This document shows positions 30,260 through 40,163 of a stretch of 64,000 bases of DNA, one piece after another. A program made the translations under genes and the position numbers. This DNA comes from Branchipolynoe longqiensis (taxonomy: Eukaryota > Annelida > Polychaeta > Phyllodocida > Polynoidae): the NCBI GenBank assembly GCA_030323885.1, contig CM059187.1, positions 135,647,826 to 135,711,825 of the forward strand, in the 5' to 3' direction. The first letter of the stretch is position 1; each line of letters opens with the position of its first letter. Under the pieces are notes generated by a model. That model did not search any database. It saw nothing but the letters and a program-made list of their open reading frames with translations, and was not told where the DNA came from.

Positions 30260-30379
30260 GCTCCAATATTACTGTATGCTGGTAGCTATTAAATCGAGCA
30301 CCATCAATCCTCTATGGACTACAGATACATTCAGACACAATACCCTAATAGTTGGTGAGGAGAGAAGTGTGTGTGTGTG
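30260..30379. repeat. 120-bp direct repeat, copy A
   Basis: From GCTCCAATATTACTGTATGC to a GTGTGTG end. It matches 32304-32423 with one visible mismatch (CAGACACAAT versus CAGAGACAAT). Preceded by a CA array at 30170-30203. Confidence 0.9.
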
Positions 30380-30609
30380 AGAGGGGGTGTGTAGAACTGG
30401 GTGAGTTCTGTGCATAACTGTGCCGATGGCGCGCCTACAATGTATGTAGTTCATTCATGTCGTTTGTGAGGACTTAAAAGGTCATAAGCTACTCAAAACG
30501 CCGCGTGTTTCTCCGTCCCTGGGCAGCTTTTCTGTTTGACACTTCAGTCAAGCACATCATTATTCAATCCGATAACCTTTAGTGTATGGCATTCATGTAC
30601 CATCCATAT
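30380..30609. other. no recognised feature
   Basis: Unique-looking sequence. Confidence 0.5.
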
Positions 30610-30943
30610 GGTTGGTTGTTGGAGATTTACGTCATGGCAACATCTAAGGTAATATCAGGACGGGTACCGACGTGTGACAGTATGCACTCATGGGGACTTT
30701 ATAATGCTGCCCCACTGGGAAATCAAGCCGCCAGCACCATATTGTGACCCAATATCCCACTCAGTCACATTATCCTGACACTCAACTAACCAGTCATTGC
30801 CCTGTCCTATTAATGCAGAACGCCAGTCTATGAAGCGACAAGTATCAATTTTATAAGTCATTGGTTTGATTCGACCGGGAACCGAACTCCCGACCTTCTG
30901 CACGCCAGGCTCGCGCTCTACCGATTCAGCCATCGCGCCCGGT
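30610..30943 (-). repeat. SINE-1, full length
   Basis: A complete minus-strand copy with head ATTCAGCCATCGCGCCCGG. Confidence 0.85.
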
Positions 30944-30954
30944 TGTGCCATATG

Positions 30955-31320
30955 AAACTTGCTCCTTCCTCATCTCGATCTCTCCTGCCTTCCCCTCTCG
31001 TCTCCCCGCCCCGGGCCATGTTCTCTTCGTTATGCCTCTCGTGTCTCTCCTGTCTGCCCCACCCCTCTATGTCTCCCGTCTCTCTCCCGTCCCTCTCCCG
31101 TTCCCCCTCTCCCCCGCCATCTGCCGTCTCCCTCTCCCTCCTCCCCCCCCCTCTCTCCCATCTCCCCCGTATTCCCCTTTCCCCCCTCGCTTTCCCCTCT
31201 TCTCTCCCTGCCCCTCTCTTCTCCGCTCATCCCCTCCCCTTCTCCTCTCCCCTCCTCCTTTCCCACTCTTCGCCTCTCCCCCTTTCTCCCCCTCTCTTCT
31301 CCCTACACACACTCCTTTTG
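30955..31320. repeat. CT-rich low-complexity tract
   Basis: Pyrimidine-rich, with three plus frames open only because of composition. Confidence 0.85.
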
Positions 31321-31576
31321 TGTACAGGTTTATTCATAGATGTTATAAGCTATTATTTTTACCGAGGCAAAGTTGACAGTGTTGATGGGTTCTGGGGGAA
31401 AACAATTGAATATAAATGCATTGCATTTGGTTCAAATCTGTACCACTGTGCCCTCCGCTACTTTCCCGTGATCCTCTTTGTTGGCGTCCATACGTAGCGT
31501 GTCGTCATGAATCCAAAGTTTTGTAAGATTATATCTTTGCGGATCATAACACCTACATTTCTCATGATCGCTTTCC

Positions 31577-31921
31577 ACTGGGCACGATGGCTCAATCGGT
31601 AGAGCGCAGTCCTCCCGTGCGGGAGATCAGAAGTTCAATCTCTGGTTGAGTCAAACCGATGATAGTACTGATGATTTCAAAATTGATACTTGTCGCTTCC
31701 TAGCTTAGCACTCGGCATTAATAGGATAGGGCAAGGACTGGTTAGCTCAATGCCTGGATAATGTGACTGAATGGGATATCGGGTCATGGTGCTGGCGGTC
31801 TGATTTCCCAGTGTGACAGCACTATAAAGTCGCCATGAGTGCACACTGTCACAAGTCGGTACCCGTCCTGATATGCCCTTAGATGTTGCCAGGACATAAA
31901 ACTCCTTCAACCAACCAACCA
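31577..31921 (+). repeat. SINE-1, full length
   Basis: A box TGGCTCAATCGG, B box AGTTCAATCTC (degenerate), complete body, CAACCAACCAACC tail. Confidence 0.85.
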
Positions 31922-32303
31922 TAATCACTTTCGGCCACAACTGCAGCTGTATCATCGTCCATACGCATCCTGGAAATATTGGAAAAGTCCTTGAATTTAA
32001 AATTAAAATCAAAGCTTAGAAATCAATTAAATGTTTTCCATTCATACTTAAGAAAAAATAGAAACAAGTACTTCAAAATATGAGATTTTTTATTATTATG
32101 AATGAAGAGGTACAAATATGTAACCAAACACCATCCATGAGATGTTATTGGAAATTGCGTCATATCCTTAAAAGGTTCTGGGATTCACTTCGAATTTCAT
32201 TGGTCTCTAGGAGTAGGAGTAAGAAAACGTTAAAATTCTATGTGTACCTTTTTTTAAAGACATCATTTCCTAAGATATGAGCTGATTTGACACCTTTGAC
32301 GTA
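31922..32303. other. no recognised feature
   Basis: AT-rich unique-looking sequence. Confidence 0.5.
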
Positions 32304-32423
32304 GCTCCAATATTACTGTATGCTGGTAGCTATTAAATCGAGCACCATCAATCCTCTATGGACTACAGATACATTCAGAGACAATACCCTAATAGTTGGT
32401 GAGGAGAGAAGTGTGTGTGTGTG
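32304..32423. repeat. 120-bp direct repeat, copy B
   Basis: Partner of 30260-30379, same orientation, starts 2044 bp apart. The flanks do not match beyond the 120 bp. Confidence 0.9.
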
Positions 32424-32715
32424 TTGTACAGTTAATTAATTTGTTTCCAATTATAATCAATTCATTCTTTATTTAACCACGCCTGGTACCCAAATTACAT
32501 TTTAGTCAGAGAAAACAAATATATTTTATAAGTAGGAAAAATATATAGGAGATAATCATATAATTTACATGGAATATAGTTGATATTTTAATTGATAATA
32601 TATTTTCTGTTGCAGGAGCAGCTCGACTGATTGCTGTCTTTGCGCCGTATAAACAAGTATGTGTTCCACTGTTTGTGCTTTTGGTTTGTTGACCACTCAG
32701 TTCACTCTCATGGTT
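32424..32715. other. AT-rich, no recognised feature
   Basis: AT-rich sequence without repeat ends or open frames of note. Confidence 0.5.
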
Positions 32716-32917
32716 TTGTTTATTTGTTTGTTGTTGTTTTACATCCTAGCAATATCTAATGTCATATCAGGACCGGTACCGACTTGTGACAGTGCCCACT
32801 CATGGCAGCTTTATAGTGCTGCCCCACTGGGAAATAAGGCCACCGACACCACAACCTAATATCCCACTCAGTCACATTATCCTGACACTGAGCTAACCAG
32901 TCCTTGCCCTATCTTAA
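32716..32917 (-). repeat. SINE-1, tail side, split by a TTAA-MITE
   Basis: Tail and body down to CCTTGCCCTATCTTAA, where the MITE enters. Continues at 33246-33333. Confidence 0.85.
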
Positions 32918-33241
32918 AGTTGCATAGTCCGATGGTTTTGAATTTCAGTATGTTTTCTGAGATATATATATTAGATCGATCTCTAGTATCTACTTTACAT
33001 TAGTTCAAAGTTACTTTTATTTTAAATGGTAAACTTGTTAGATATTTTGAGTGCAAACATGGAAAAACTGTGAAACCATAGACTTCTGCAGTAACAGGTT
33101 CTGTTAAGTTGACTCAGTATTGCCTTCTATGTTGATACTTAATATAGATACTTGCATCCTCATCTAGGTTAGATATCTAAAATCAAATCTAGATAATTGG
33201 TTTGGTTTTGAAAATTTATTATTTCATCGGACTATGCAGCT
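32918..33241 (+). mobile_element. TTAA-MITE inserted into a SINE-1
   Basis: It runs from AGTTGCATAGTCCGATGG to CATCGGACTATGCAGCT, flanked by TTAA at 32914-32917 and 33242-33245. The host SINE sequence is continuous on both sides, which proves insertion and the 4-bp duplication. Confidence 0.9.
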
Positions 33242-33245
33242 TTAA

Positions 33246-33333
33246 TAATGCCGAGCGCCTGGCTAGGAAGCGACAAGTATCAATTTTATAAGTCATTGGT
33301 TTGACTCGACCGGGAACCGAACTCCCGATCTCA
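33246..33333 (-). repeat. SINE-1, head side of the split copy (truncated)
   Basis: Resumes at AATGCCGAGCGCCTGGCTAG and is lost before the A box. Confidence 0.8.
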
Positions 33334-33436
33334 TTAAGTCATACACACCTTTTCTATGACCAATAACCATAGATATCTCAGTCAATCCCTCACTACCCCT
33401 TCTGTTACATTTAACTGCTCAATGTGCTTCCATATA

Positions 33437-33628
33437 CCGTAAAACATCTCTAACCGACCACCTTCATAGATCGACCACTCCCCTATATGGATCGCTTTAT
33501 TTGGGTCCCAAATGATCGCCCGTACAATACTATTGAAACGATAATAAAAACTCCCTAAACCTACCATCTCCCTAAATGGACCATTTAAAGTCGGTCCCAT
33601 GGTCGGTCGATTTAGATAGGTTTTACTG
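33437..33628. mobile_element. TA-MITE copy 4
   Basis: It starts CCGTAAAACATCTCTAACCG, ends AGGTTTTACTG, and is flanked by TA on both sides. Confidence 0.8.
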
Positions 33629-33836
33629 TAATACTATTTATTCTCTGGATCAGAAATGTTCCACCCACCACCCTTTTAAGTTTTAGCCAAGGTTTATATT
33701 AATTAAAGTTGTATAATCCGATTTGTTTAATACTTTAGTTCCTGCCGTTTTATAGTTTCTTTTTTTAAAGGGATAAGTACAGCTGTATTTGAAGTAAAAC
33801 ACTAAATTAATTTCGATGTGCACAGCAATAACAGGG

Positions 33837-34345
33837 TGTAAAGTCGCCGGCTGGTGGTGTGGGTGGTGTGGACAAGCCAAAGGAAAGCAATACAGGTAAT
33901 GACGGAAAATAGGTGAAGAGTGAAAGTAGGAGAGTGAGACTCCTTCATTTATTACTTTATATAGGTTTTCTAGAATCCAAGATGGCAGTGGTCACATGGT
34001 TCAATCCACCAATCAGAGTACAATCTGCTGTATCCAAGGACTTGTTATGCTGGCTACAGTGCCTTGTAGTGGCCAATGATCCATAAATAACACCATGGGG
34101 GGGGGGGGGGGTATGTGAGGTGACTCTTCCAAAGAGTATATCTAGTATATCTAGGAAGTGACACTCCTCCAAAGACTATTTTACTATACAATTTCTATAC
34201 CTAATGAGTAATAGTTTACCAACTTCACACATCCCTCATATGCCTTTGGTTTTTCTATATTACCTTTTATCATTATATAGACAGTTTGTAATTTATTATA
34301 GTAATTTCACATAGGTCCTCATGCATTATATCGGAAAATTTTATA
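33837..34345. mobile_element. solo LTR 2, 509 bp, AGGG target duplication
   Basis: It starts TGTAAAGTCGCCGGCTGG, ends ATTTTATA and is flanked by AGGG (33833-33836, 34346-34349). It is homologous to solo LTR 1 at both ends. The interior differs more, with a G run at 34098-34110. The terminal CA has decayed to TA. Confidence 0.75.
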
Positions 34346-34362
34346 AGGGGTCAATTGGTTTA

Positions 34363-34636
34363 TGCCTAGTACACACCTCCCATATAGGATTCGCGCACTA
34401 AAACTCGCGACTCGACCCGACCCGCTTAAAACTGAAAACGGGCCGATTCGTTTTTCGAATCGCGAATCGCAATCGTAAACGGCCGCTTTTAGCACTAAAA
34501 ACTGAGTTTTATGCGCGAATCGCAATCGCTAGGTGTGCACGGGGGTGCACACCTAGCGATTTTTGTGTGCGAAACGGGCAGTTTTCGATCGTAAACGGGA
34601 GGTGTGTGCGCACAAACGGTAGGTGTGTACCAGGCA
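34363..34636. mobile_element. TTA-flanked MITE copy 1 (PIF/Harbinger-like)
   Basis: The ends TGCCTAGTACACACCT and AGGTGTGTACCAGGCA are inverted repeats flanked by TTA (34360-34362, 34637-34639). A central palindrome GGTGTGCACGGGGGTGCACACC is present (gap in the middle). Two CGCGAATCGCAATCG blocks lie inside. A TWA 3-bp duplication is the PIF/Harbinger signature. Confidence 0.8.
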
Positions 34637-34784
34637 TTAGTATCCCCTTCTATGCAGCAACACATAATTAATAATTAATAAGTGTACTAGGACCTAAGTT
34701 TGGTATGTAGGATCAAATCTAAGTCAGTGTTTTGGTTTTGAAAATTGATGCTTTCATCGGACTATGCAGCTTTAAGACTAGAAT

Positions 34785-34976
34785 TTTAAAAAACCTCTCT
34801 AACCGACCACCTCCACAAATTTACCACTCCCATATATCGATCGTTTTATTTGGGTCCCAAATGATCGACGATACAACCGAAAAACAAAATGAAAAACTCC
34901 CTAAACCGTCCACCTTCATAAATGGATCATTTAAAGTTGGTCCCATGGTCGGTCGATTTAGAGAGGTTTTACTGTA
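34785..34976. mobile_element. TA-MITE copy 5
   Basis: The left end is worn (TTTTAAAAAACCTCTCTAAC); the right end GAGAGGTTTTACTGTA is intact. Confidence 0.8.
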
Positions 34977-34999
34977 TTTCAGAAATGATGAATAATACA

Positions 35000-35640
35000 G
35001 GAATTCATGTGCCACTGGGTTCAGAGTGAGTGAGTCTGTTGATCTGAGAGTAGATAAAAGTCCAACACTACCGGAAGCCCTTCCATCCCGTCGAAAGGGC
35101 CTTATTTACCGGGTGGGCGGAGGGCATTGAGCCGCGTCTAAAGCCCTCAGCTCCGTGAGATGGGGCAGATTCAGTTAGCCCTACCCGGTGGCGCTGTGTG
35201 TGGCGGGGCGACGGTGGGGTGGTTGGAGGTTGTGTGTAGGTGGGGGAGGCAGGAGGGGGGAGCTGGGTGCGGGAGGGGGGGGGGCTCCAAGGCTGGTCAT
35301 TTTCCCACCTGAGAAGAAAGTGATCAGCGTTGCTTGACAGGAAATTGGGCTGGCCGTCTAGCGCGCATGCGCACAAATCCGGCGCGCACGGTTAGCGCTG
35401 GTGGGAGGCGGACGCTGAAGGTTAAGTACGGCCGGGAATAAGTGGCTAATCCTTGAGGGGTGTGGGTGTGGGTGGATGGGTGTGGGTGTGGGTGTGGGTG
35501 CGTGTGTGTGTGTGTGTGTGTGTTTGGGGTGGGAGGGAGATGGAATGCTTGTTGGGTGGTGTGGGCGGGGGAGGGAGAGGAGGGCAGGGTGTGTGAGTGA
35601 GTGGGTGGATGGTCTAGGGTCAGAAGGCCAAAGGCTGACC
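35000..35640. promoter_or_regulatory. CpG-rich, G-rich segment with NRF-1-like site; GT run
   Basis: Contains GCGCATGCGCA (about 35362), many CG dinucleotides between 35090 and 35440, then a GGGTGT/GT minisatellite at 35460-35525. It may be a CpG-island-like promoter. Confidence 0.25.
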
Positions 35641-35647
35641 CACCCTT

Positions 35648-35752
35648 TACCCCCGCCATCATCACCACATTCATAAAACCCGACCTCTTGGAACCGGAAG
35701 CGGAAGTTGCGCATGTCCAGTTTGTTTCCGGCGGTCGGCGGGTCCATGTCGT
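35648..35752 (-). CDS. possible first coding exon of a host gene (weak)
   Basis: In a CpG-rich segment the minus strand has an ATG at about 35750 in good context (GACATGG). It starts MDPPTAGNKLD, continues RNFRFRFQEVGFYECGDD and reaches a plausible splice donor (GGGGGTAAAG) at about 35650. The frame is open upstream too, and codon choice is GC3-rich, unlike the surrounding repeats. NRF-1-like GCGCATGCGCA at about 35362 and ETS-like CCGGAAG motifs lie nearby. I do not recognise the peptide. It could equally be a chance frame of about 35 codons. Confidence 0.25.
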
Positions 35753-35874
35753 AATGGTCACTTAGCAGAGGTCGGCACAGCTGCGCTTCTTTTGGCAATA
35801 ATTTCCATCAACTTCCAGGGAGCGGTTCACAGGAACAAAGGCTTAAATATGTGGGTTGTATATATGTATATAAT

Positions 35875-35877
<3 letters not shown>

Positions 35878-35934
<57 letters not shown>

Positions 35935-35965
35935 GATATATATATATATGTATATATATATATAT
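35878..35965. repeat. (AT)n microsatellite
   Basis: AT dinucleotides with a few G interruptions. A second array lies at 36297-36335. Confidence 0.95.
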
Positions 35966-35999
35966 GACAGATATAAATGTTATATGTGTATAAATTGCG

Positions 36000-36289
36000 T
36001 AGAGAAAATATAGGGTTCGAATCCCAGCTGCCTAATTTATTTGAAATATCACATACAGGTAATAATGAAATATGACTGAGCAATTGGGTGGCCGGAAATA
36101 TTTTGCCTGTGGGTGCGCACGTGGTGCCACTAACCTGGTTTCTTCGAGACTCGATCACTTTGTCAACTTTTACGCTTTGTATTTGTTTAGGTGAGGTATA
36201 TTACCAGGCCAGAGTAATAACATCGCTCGGCCAATTGTTACTTGTTTTTCGTAGTCTTAATTTAATATATATTTTATATAATATATATA

Positions 36290-36296
<7 letters not shown>
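36000..36296. other. unrecognised; isolated B-box-like motif
   Basis: GGTTCGAATCCC at about 36012 has no A box in position. Nothing else is supported. Confidence 0.4.
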
Positions 36297-36338
<42 letters not shown>

Positions 36339-36559
36339 TCACAGAAAACATTTTAGCCTTTTTGAGGGCAGCTGGTCTGTACCACCTCATATAGTTTGCT
36401 AAATAAATTCTAACAATTATTAATACAACTTTTTTTTTTGTACGGGAATCTGTTTCCCTCAGCCACAGATATATAATTGTGAGCTTTTTAATTTAATGAG
36501 TGTCTATTGGCACATAATTGATTGTCTGCTTTTACATGTAAAAGCGGTGGTTTGAACAA

Positions 36560-36640
36560 AAAACTAAAATTTCTCACCGTGAATATGGCCTATGCTGCTG
36601 ACACAGCATAAAGCAACCACCAATCAATCAATCAATCGTA
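36560..36640 (+). repeat. CAAT-tailed retroelement 3' end (copy 1)
   Basis: GTGAATATGGCCTATGCTGC, GCATAAAGCAACCACCAATC and a CAAT-repeat tail. The same 65-bp end recurs at 42345 and 62200, so it is the 3' end of a SINE or LINE distinct from SINE-1. Confidence 0.7.
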
Positions 36641-36739
36641 TTCATCTGAATACAGTCTTTTTTTCAGCGCTGATGCACTGGTATTCCAGCCATGCTTAAC
36701 TTCAGTCATTTACACTATTTAATTACAAGACCAATCTTA

Positions 36740-37008
36740 TGTTAGGTACACACCTACCGTTTACGACTGGCGCACGAAAACTCGCGACCTGACCCGACCC
36801 AACCCGCTTAAAACTGAAAACGGGCCGATTCATTTTTCGAATTGCGAATCGCAATCGTAAGGAAGCACTTTTAGCCCTAAAATTGAGTTTTAAGTCGCGA
36901 ATCGCAATCGGTAGGTGTGCTAGGAGAGTGCACACCTCAAGACTTTTGGGCAATTTTAGATCGAATACGGTAGGTGGGTGCAGAAAAACGGTAGGTGTGT
37001 ACCTAGCA
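36740..37008. mobile_element. TTA-flanked MITE copy 2 (PIF/Harbinger-like)
   Basis: The ends TGTTAGGTACACACC and GGTGTGTACCTAGCA are flanked by TTA (36737-36739, 37009-37011). It shares the CGCGAATCGCAATCG and ACTGAAAACGGGCCGATTC blocks with 34363-34636. Confidence 0.8.
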
Positions 37009-37188
37009 TTAGGATAATACAATCTTGTGTATTACATTGAGCTAATTAAGAGTTCGTGGTGTACCTTGTCTGTGTATGCATTCAGTGTATGCATTTTAAT
37101 GTAGGTTGTGTCTTAGTTTGATTTTCTAGGCAAAGGATGTATGTCTGCATAGTCTGGGTTTAGATATAATCCAAATTTAGCTAACTAA

Positions 37189-37804
37189 AGGGCGCATTCC
37201 TTACATGCGGTATGTGGCATGCGGTATGCGAATGGCATGATTCCTTGCATGCGGCATGCGGCACATGACTGGCTAGATTTAAAAAATAAAAATAAACAAG
37301 TATACTCAATACTGCACTGTATATGACCTAATATTCATATTTTTGTGGCTATGGTAGCATTTTTACCAACCCGAACCCCACCACCACCACTACCAGATGT
37401 TTCCCCTCTGCACCCTTGTGCGTGACCGTTCCGTAATGCTCAGTCGCCTCTCCTAGTCTAAAACTAATGGACAAGTGCGACTGACTGAACCCCACCACCG
37501 CCACTACCATATGTTTCCCCTCTGCACCCTTGTGTGTGACCGTTCCGTAATGCTCAGTCGCCTCTCCTCGTCTAAAACTAATGGACAAGTGCGACTGACG
37601 TTTCTATTCGCACACCGCATGCCGCATACTGCATGCCGCACCGATCACTACAGGGACCGATCGAGTTGACGCATTCGCATTAGCATTCGCATTTGCATTC
37701 GCATACCGCGTGTAAGGAATGTAGTCCATTGACTTCAAGGCGTTTTGATTTTTTGCCGCATTCGCATGCCGCATGCCGCATGCCGCGTGTAAGGAATGTG
37801 CCCT
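37189..37804. mobile_element. TAA-flanked MITE with GCATGCGG subterminal repeats
   Basis: The ends AGGGCGCATTCCTTACATGC and CGTGTAAGGAATGTGCCCT are inverted repeats flanked by TAA (37186-37188, 37805-37807). GCATGCGG/CCGCATGC motifs are stacked inside each end. The middle holds a tandem duplication of about 121 bp (37370-37610, TGTTTCCCCTCTGCACCC in both units). It is PIF/Harbinger-like by target size. The open frames in the middle are just the duplication. Confidence 0.75.
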
Positions 37805-37807
37805 TAA

Positions 37808-38074
37808 GTGGTTGCGATGTATGTAGTTTGTAGCAAGCGTTCAGTGTGTGCATCCGTACAGGACAGTCTGGATTTAGGTAAAATGCCAAGGGGATAATAC
37901 TGAATTCGATGCAAATGTTAGGGATACATCCGTATATATGTGTGATGCATGGAAGCGCGAGTCTTTCTTTGCTCATATCTACAAAAGTCTTTATTGTGAA
38001 AATTGATCGCGCAGGGCTTTGCATTTGATCAACATGTGATGATATGATCAACATGTGATGATATGATCAACATA
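37808..38074. other. no recognised feature
   Basis: ATGATCAACATGTGATGAT occurs as a short tandem repeat at 38028-38070; otherwise unrecognised. Confidence 0.5.
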
Positions 38075-38372
38075 TCAGGGCGAGTACCATCGCGTGACAG
38101 GGTACCATCGTGGTAGCTTTATAGTGCTGCCTAACTACGATTCCCACGTAGGTACATGGCGTTGCCCGACTGAGATACGATGTCACTAGTGTCACGGTCC
38201 TGATATTGCATTTCCTTATCCTAGTATCATGGTGCCTGCTAGGCACGACTTGAAGGGACAAGTATAAATGTGGTTAGTCGTTCCTGCTTAAATTGGTCAT
38301 GGATTGCTCCTAGGACCTGCCGATCACCTCCGACCTGCCGTACATTCTAACCACAGGGCCATCCAGTCCATT
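38075..38372 (-). repeat. distant SINE-1 relative
   Basis: The same order of landmarks (CGGGCGAGTACC-like, GCTTTATAGTGCTGCC, CTTATCCTAGTA, GGGACAAGTATAAAT), with heavy divergence. Possibly an older subfamily. Confidence 0.55.
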
Positions 38373-38433
38373 TGATATGTATGGCAAAGCGCGAATTATA
38401 TCACAATTGGAATTTCTCCGCATTAAAATTTCA

Positions 38434-38765
38434 TATGATTGTTTTGAGTTTCTACCCCTTTCTTCTTCTTCTTCTTCTTCTTCTTCTTCTTCTTCTTCTT
38501 CTTCTCCTTCTCCTTCTTTCTTTCTTTTTCGTTTCTTCTTTTTCTTCTTCATCGTTTTCGACTTCTTTTAACGGATAAATATATTAGTTTGATTATTTCT
38601 ATCTACTTGGACTTACTTTAAGGTAACTTTTATTTGATAGAATTAACTGACTACATACTTGTTCACACAAACAGTTTGTTGTTTCATTTTAACAAGTTTG
38701 TTTAGTATATCAGCAAACGGCAACACATGTTTGAAGAGTGCACCGGTATATACAAATCTAGATGA
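38434..38765 (+). mobile_element. TTAA-MITE, diverged, with internal (TTC)n expansion
   Basis: ATGATTGTTTTGAGTTTCT, GATAAATATATTAGTTTGATT and TTACTTTAAGGTAACTTTTA are family blocks. A TTC array (38458-38512) has grown where the family reads TTTCTGTCATTTTCTG. Confidence 0.6.
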
Positions 38766-39300
38766 GTTTTTCTTGTGTTTTTTTTCTGTTGTTTTTTTTT
38801 GGTCGTATTTTTGTAATGTTTTTTTAAAATACAAAAAGTGTCTACATGAGACTACGAAAATTTGCTAAAAGAAAATACCAATACATTAAAAATAAGATCT
38901 TTCTGTCCTACTTTTCTTTTCTTTCTTTGATTTTTTTCTTCTCGGAATCAAGTACCTCCCTCCCACATATCCCCATTCCTCCAAAACATTGCTAAATATG
39001 TGTCGGACCCAGCGTTCCCTTTGTGATCATAACGTCTGTTCATACCGACACGTCTGAATCGTGTGCATTGTTCACACCTTTTGTCAGCTTTGAAGCTTGC
39101 GAATAAAACTAAATAAAAGCAATAACAACAAAAGAGATGGGAAGAAGAAATACAAGAAAACAAAGGAAATTGCAAGTGAGGTAAGCGCGTGCGGCGCGTG
39201 GCTTTGTGTTGGTCACTCGCTGGCCAACACCACCTTGCTGTGCTGCATACCTCACACGCCTCACCTCTCAGATATGTCACTCGCGGCGTGAAGGTGCACG
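38766..39300. other. no recognised gene
   Basis: T-rich, then mixed. A splice-donor-like GAGGTAAGC at about 39179 is isolated. Short frames lack support. Confidence 0.4.
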
Positions 39301-39311
39301 CCAGCCGGGCC

Positions 39312-39319
39312 GTGACGTC
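39312..39319. promoter_or_regulatory. full palindromic CRE-like site TGACGTCA
   Basis: An exact CRE octamer in a GC-rich patch (39270-39350), next to a G run. Context is insufficient to call a promoter. Confidence 0.25.
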
Positions 39320-39442
39320 ACAGGGGAGGGGGGGGGGGGAGGGGGAGGGGCACTATGTCCGGTCGGATGATAAGCATATCATTAAGTGGCGCAGCTGGGC
39401 CCGGTAAGAAGTCACGGTGTGTCTGTGTGTGTGTATGTGTGT

Positions 39443-39603
39443 ATGGATGGATGGATGGATGGATGGATGGATGGATGGATGGATGGATGGATGGATGGAT
39501 GGATGGATGGATGGATGGATGGATGGATGGATGGATGGATGGATGGATGGATGGATGGATGGATGGATGGATGGATGGATGGATGGATGGATGGATGGAT
39601 GGA
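39443..39603. repeat. (GGAT)n array, 160 bp uninterrupted
   Basis: A perfect tetranucleotide array of about 40 units. It has no stop in any of the three plus frames, which all read Met-Asp-Gly-Trp (MDGW). Confidence 0.97.
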
Positions 39604-39982
39604 TCTATGTGTGTATGTGTGTATGTGTGTATGTGTGTATGCATGGATATATATGTATGAATATATATGTATGTATTATGTATGTGTATATATGTATGTA
39701 TATATGCATATGTATATACATATATACATATGTATGCATATGTATACATATGTATATACATATATACATATATACATACATATATACATATATACACATA
39801 TATACACATATATACACATACATATATACATATATATACATATATATACATATATATATACATATATATACATATATATACATATATGTATACATATATA
39901 TATATACATATATGCATATATACATATATGTACACATACATATAGATACATATATATACATATATATATATATATCATATAC
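39604..39982. repeat. ATGT/ATAC imperfect microsatellite
   Basis: GTGTATGT then TATACATA units up to the TA-MITE at 39983. Confidence 0.95.
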
Positions 39983-40163
39983 AGAAAAAAACCTTTCTAA
40001 ATCGACCGACCTTGGAACCGACTTTAAGTGGTCCATTTAGGGAGGTGGTTGGTTTAGGGAGTTAGAATATGGTTACAATGATATTGTTGGGACCCAAATA
40101 AAGCGATCGATATAGGGGAGTGGTCGATCTGTAGAGGTGGGAGGTTATGGAGGGTTTACTGGG
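39983..40163. mobile_element. TA-MITE copy 6 plus an adjoining deleted copy
   Basis: It runs from ACAGAAAAAAACCTTTCTAA to GGAGGGTTTACTG. Directly after it, 40164-40217 is a short form keeping only the two ends (ACAGTAAACCGTCTAACGG and TTTAGAAAGGTTTACTG). Confidence 0.75.

Larger units (their letters stand above)
33707..34771 (+). mobile_element. TTAA-MITE containing a solo LTR and a TTA-flanked MITE
   Basis: The left end AGTTGTATAATCCGAT and right end TTCATCGGACTATGCAGCT are flanked by TTAA (33703-33706, 34772-34775). The element should be about 350 bp and is 1065 bp because of the two inserts at 33837 and 34363. Confidence 0.85.

Noticed and set aside
35324..35798. 145-codon minus-strand proteins near 35.5 kb
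   Set aside because: Only the first about 35 codons could be an exon. The rest runs through GT/CA repeats, and the apparent start is TTG.
39386..40040. Open frames of more than 200 codons in several frames
   Set aside because: GGAT and ATAC arrays lack stops. The peptides are pure tetramer periodicity.
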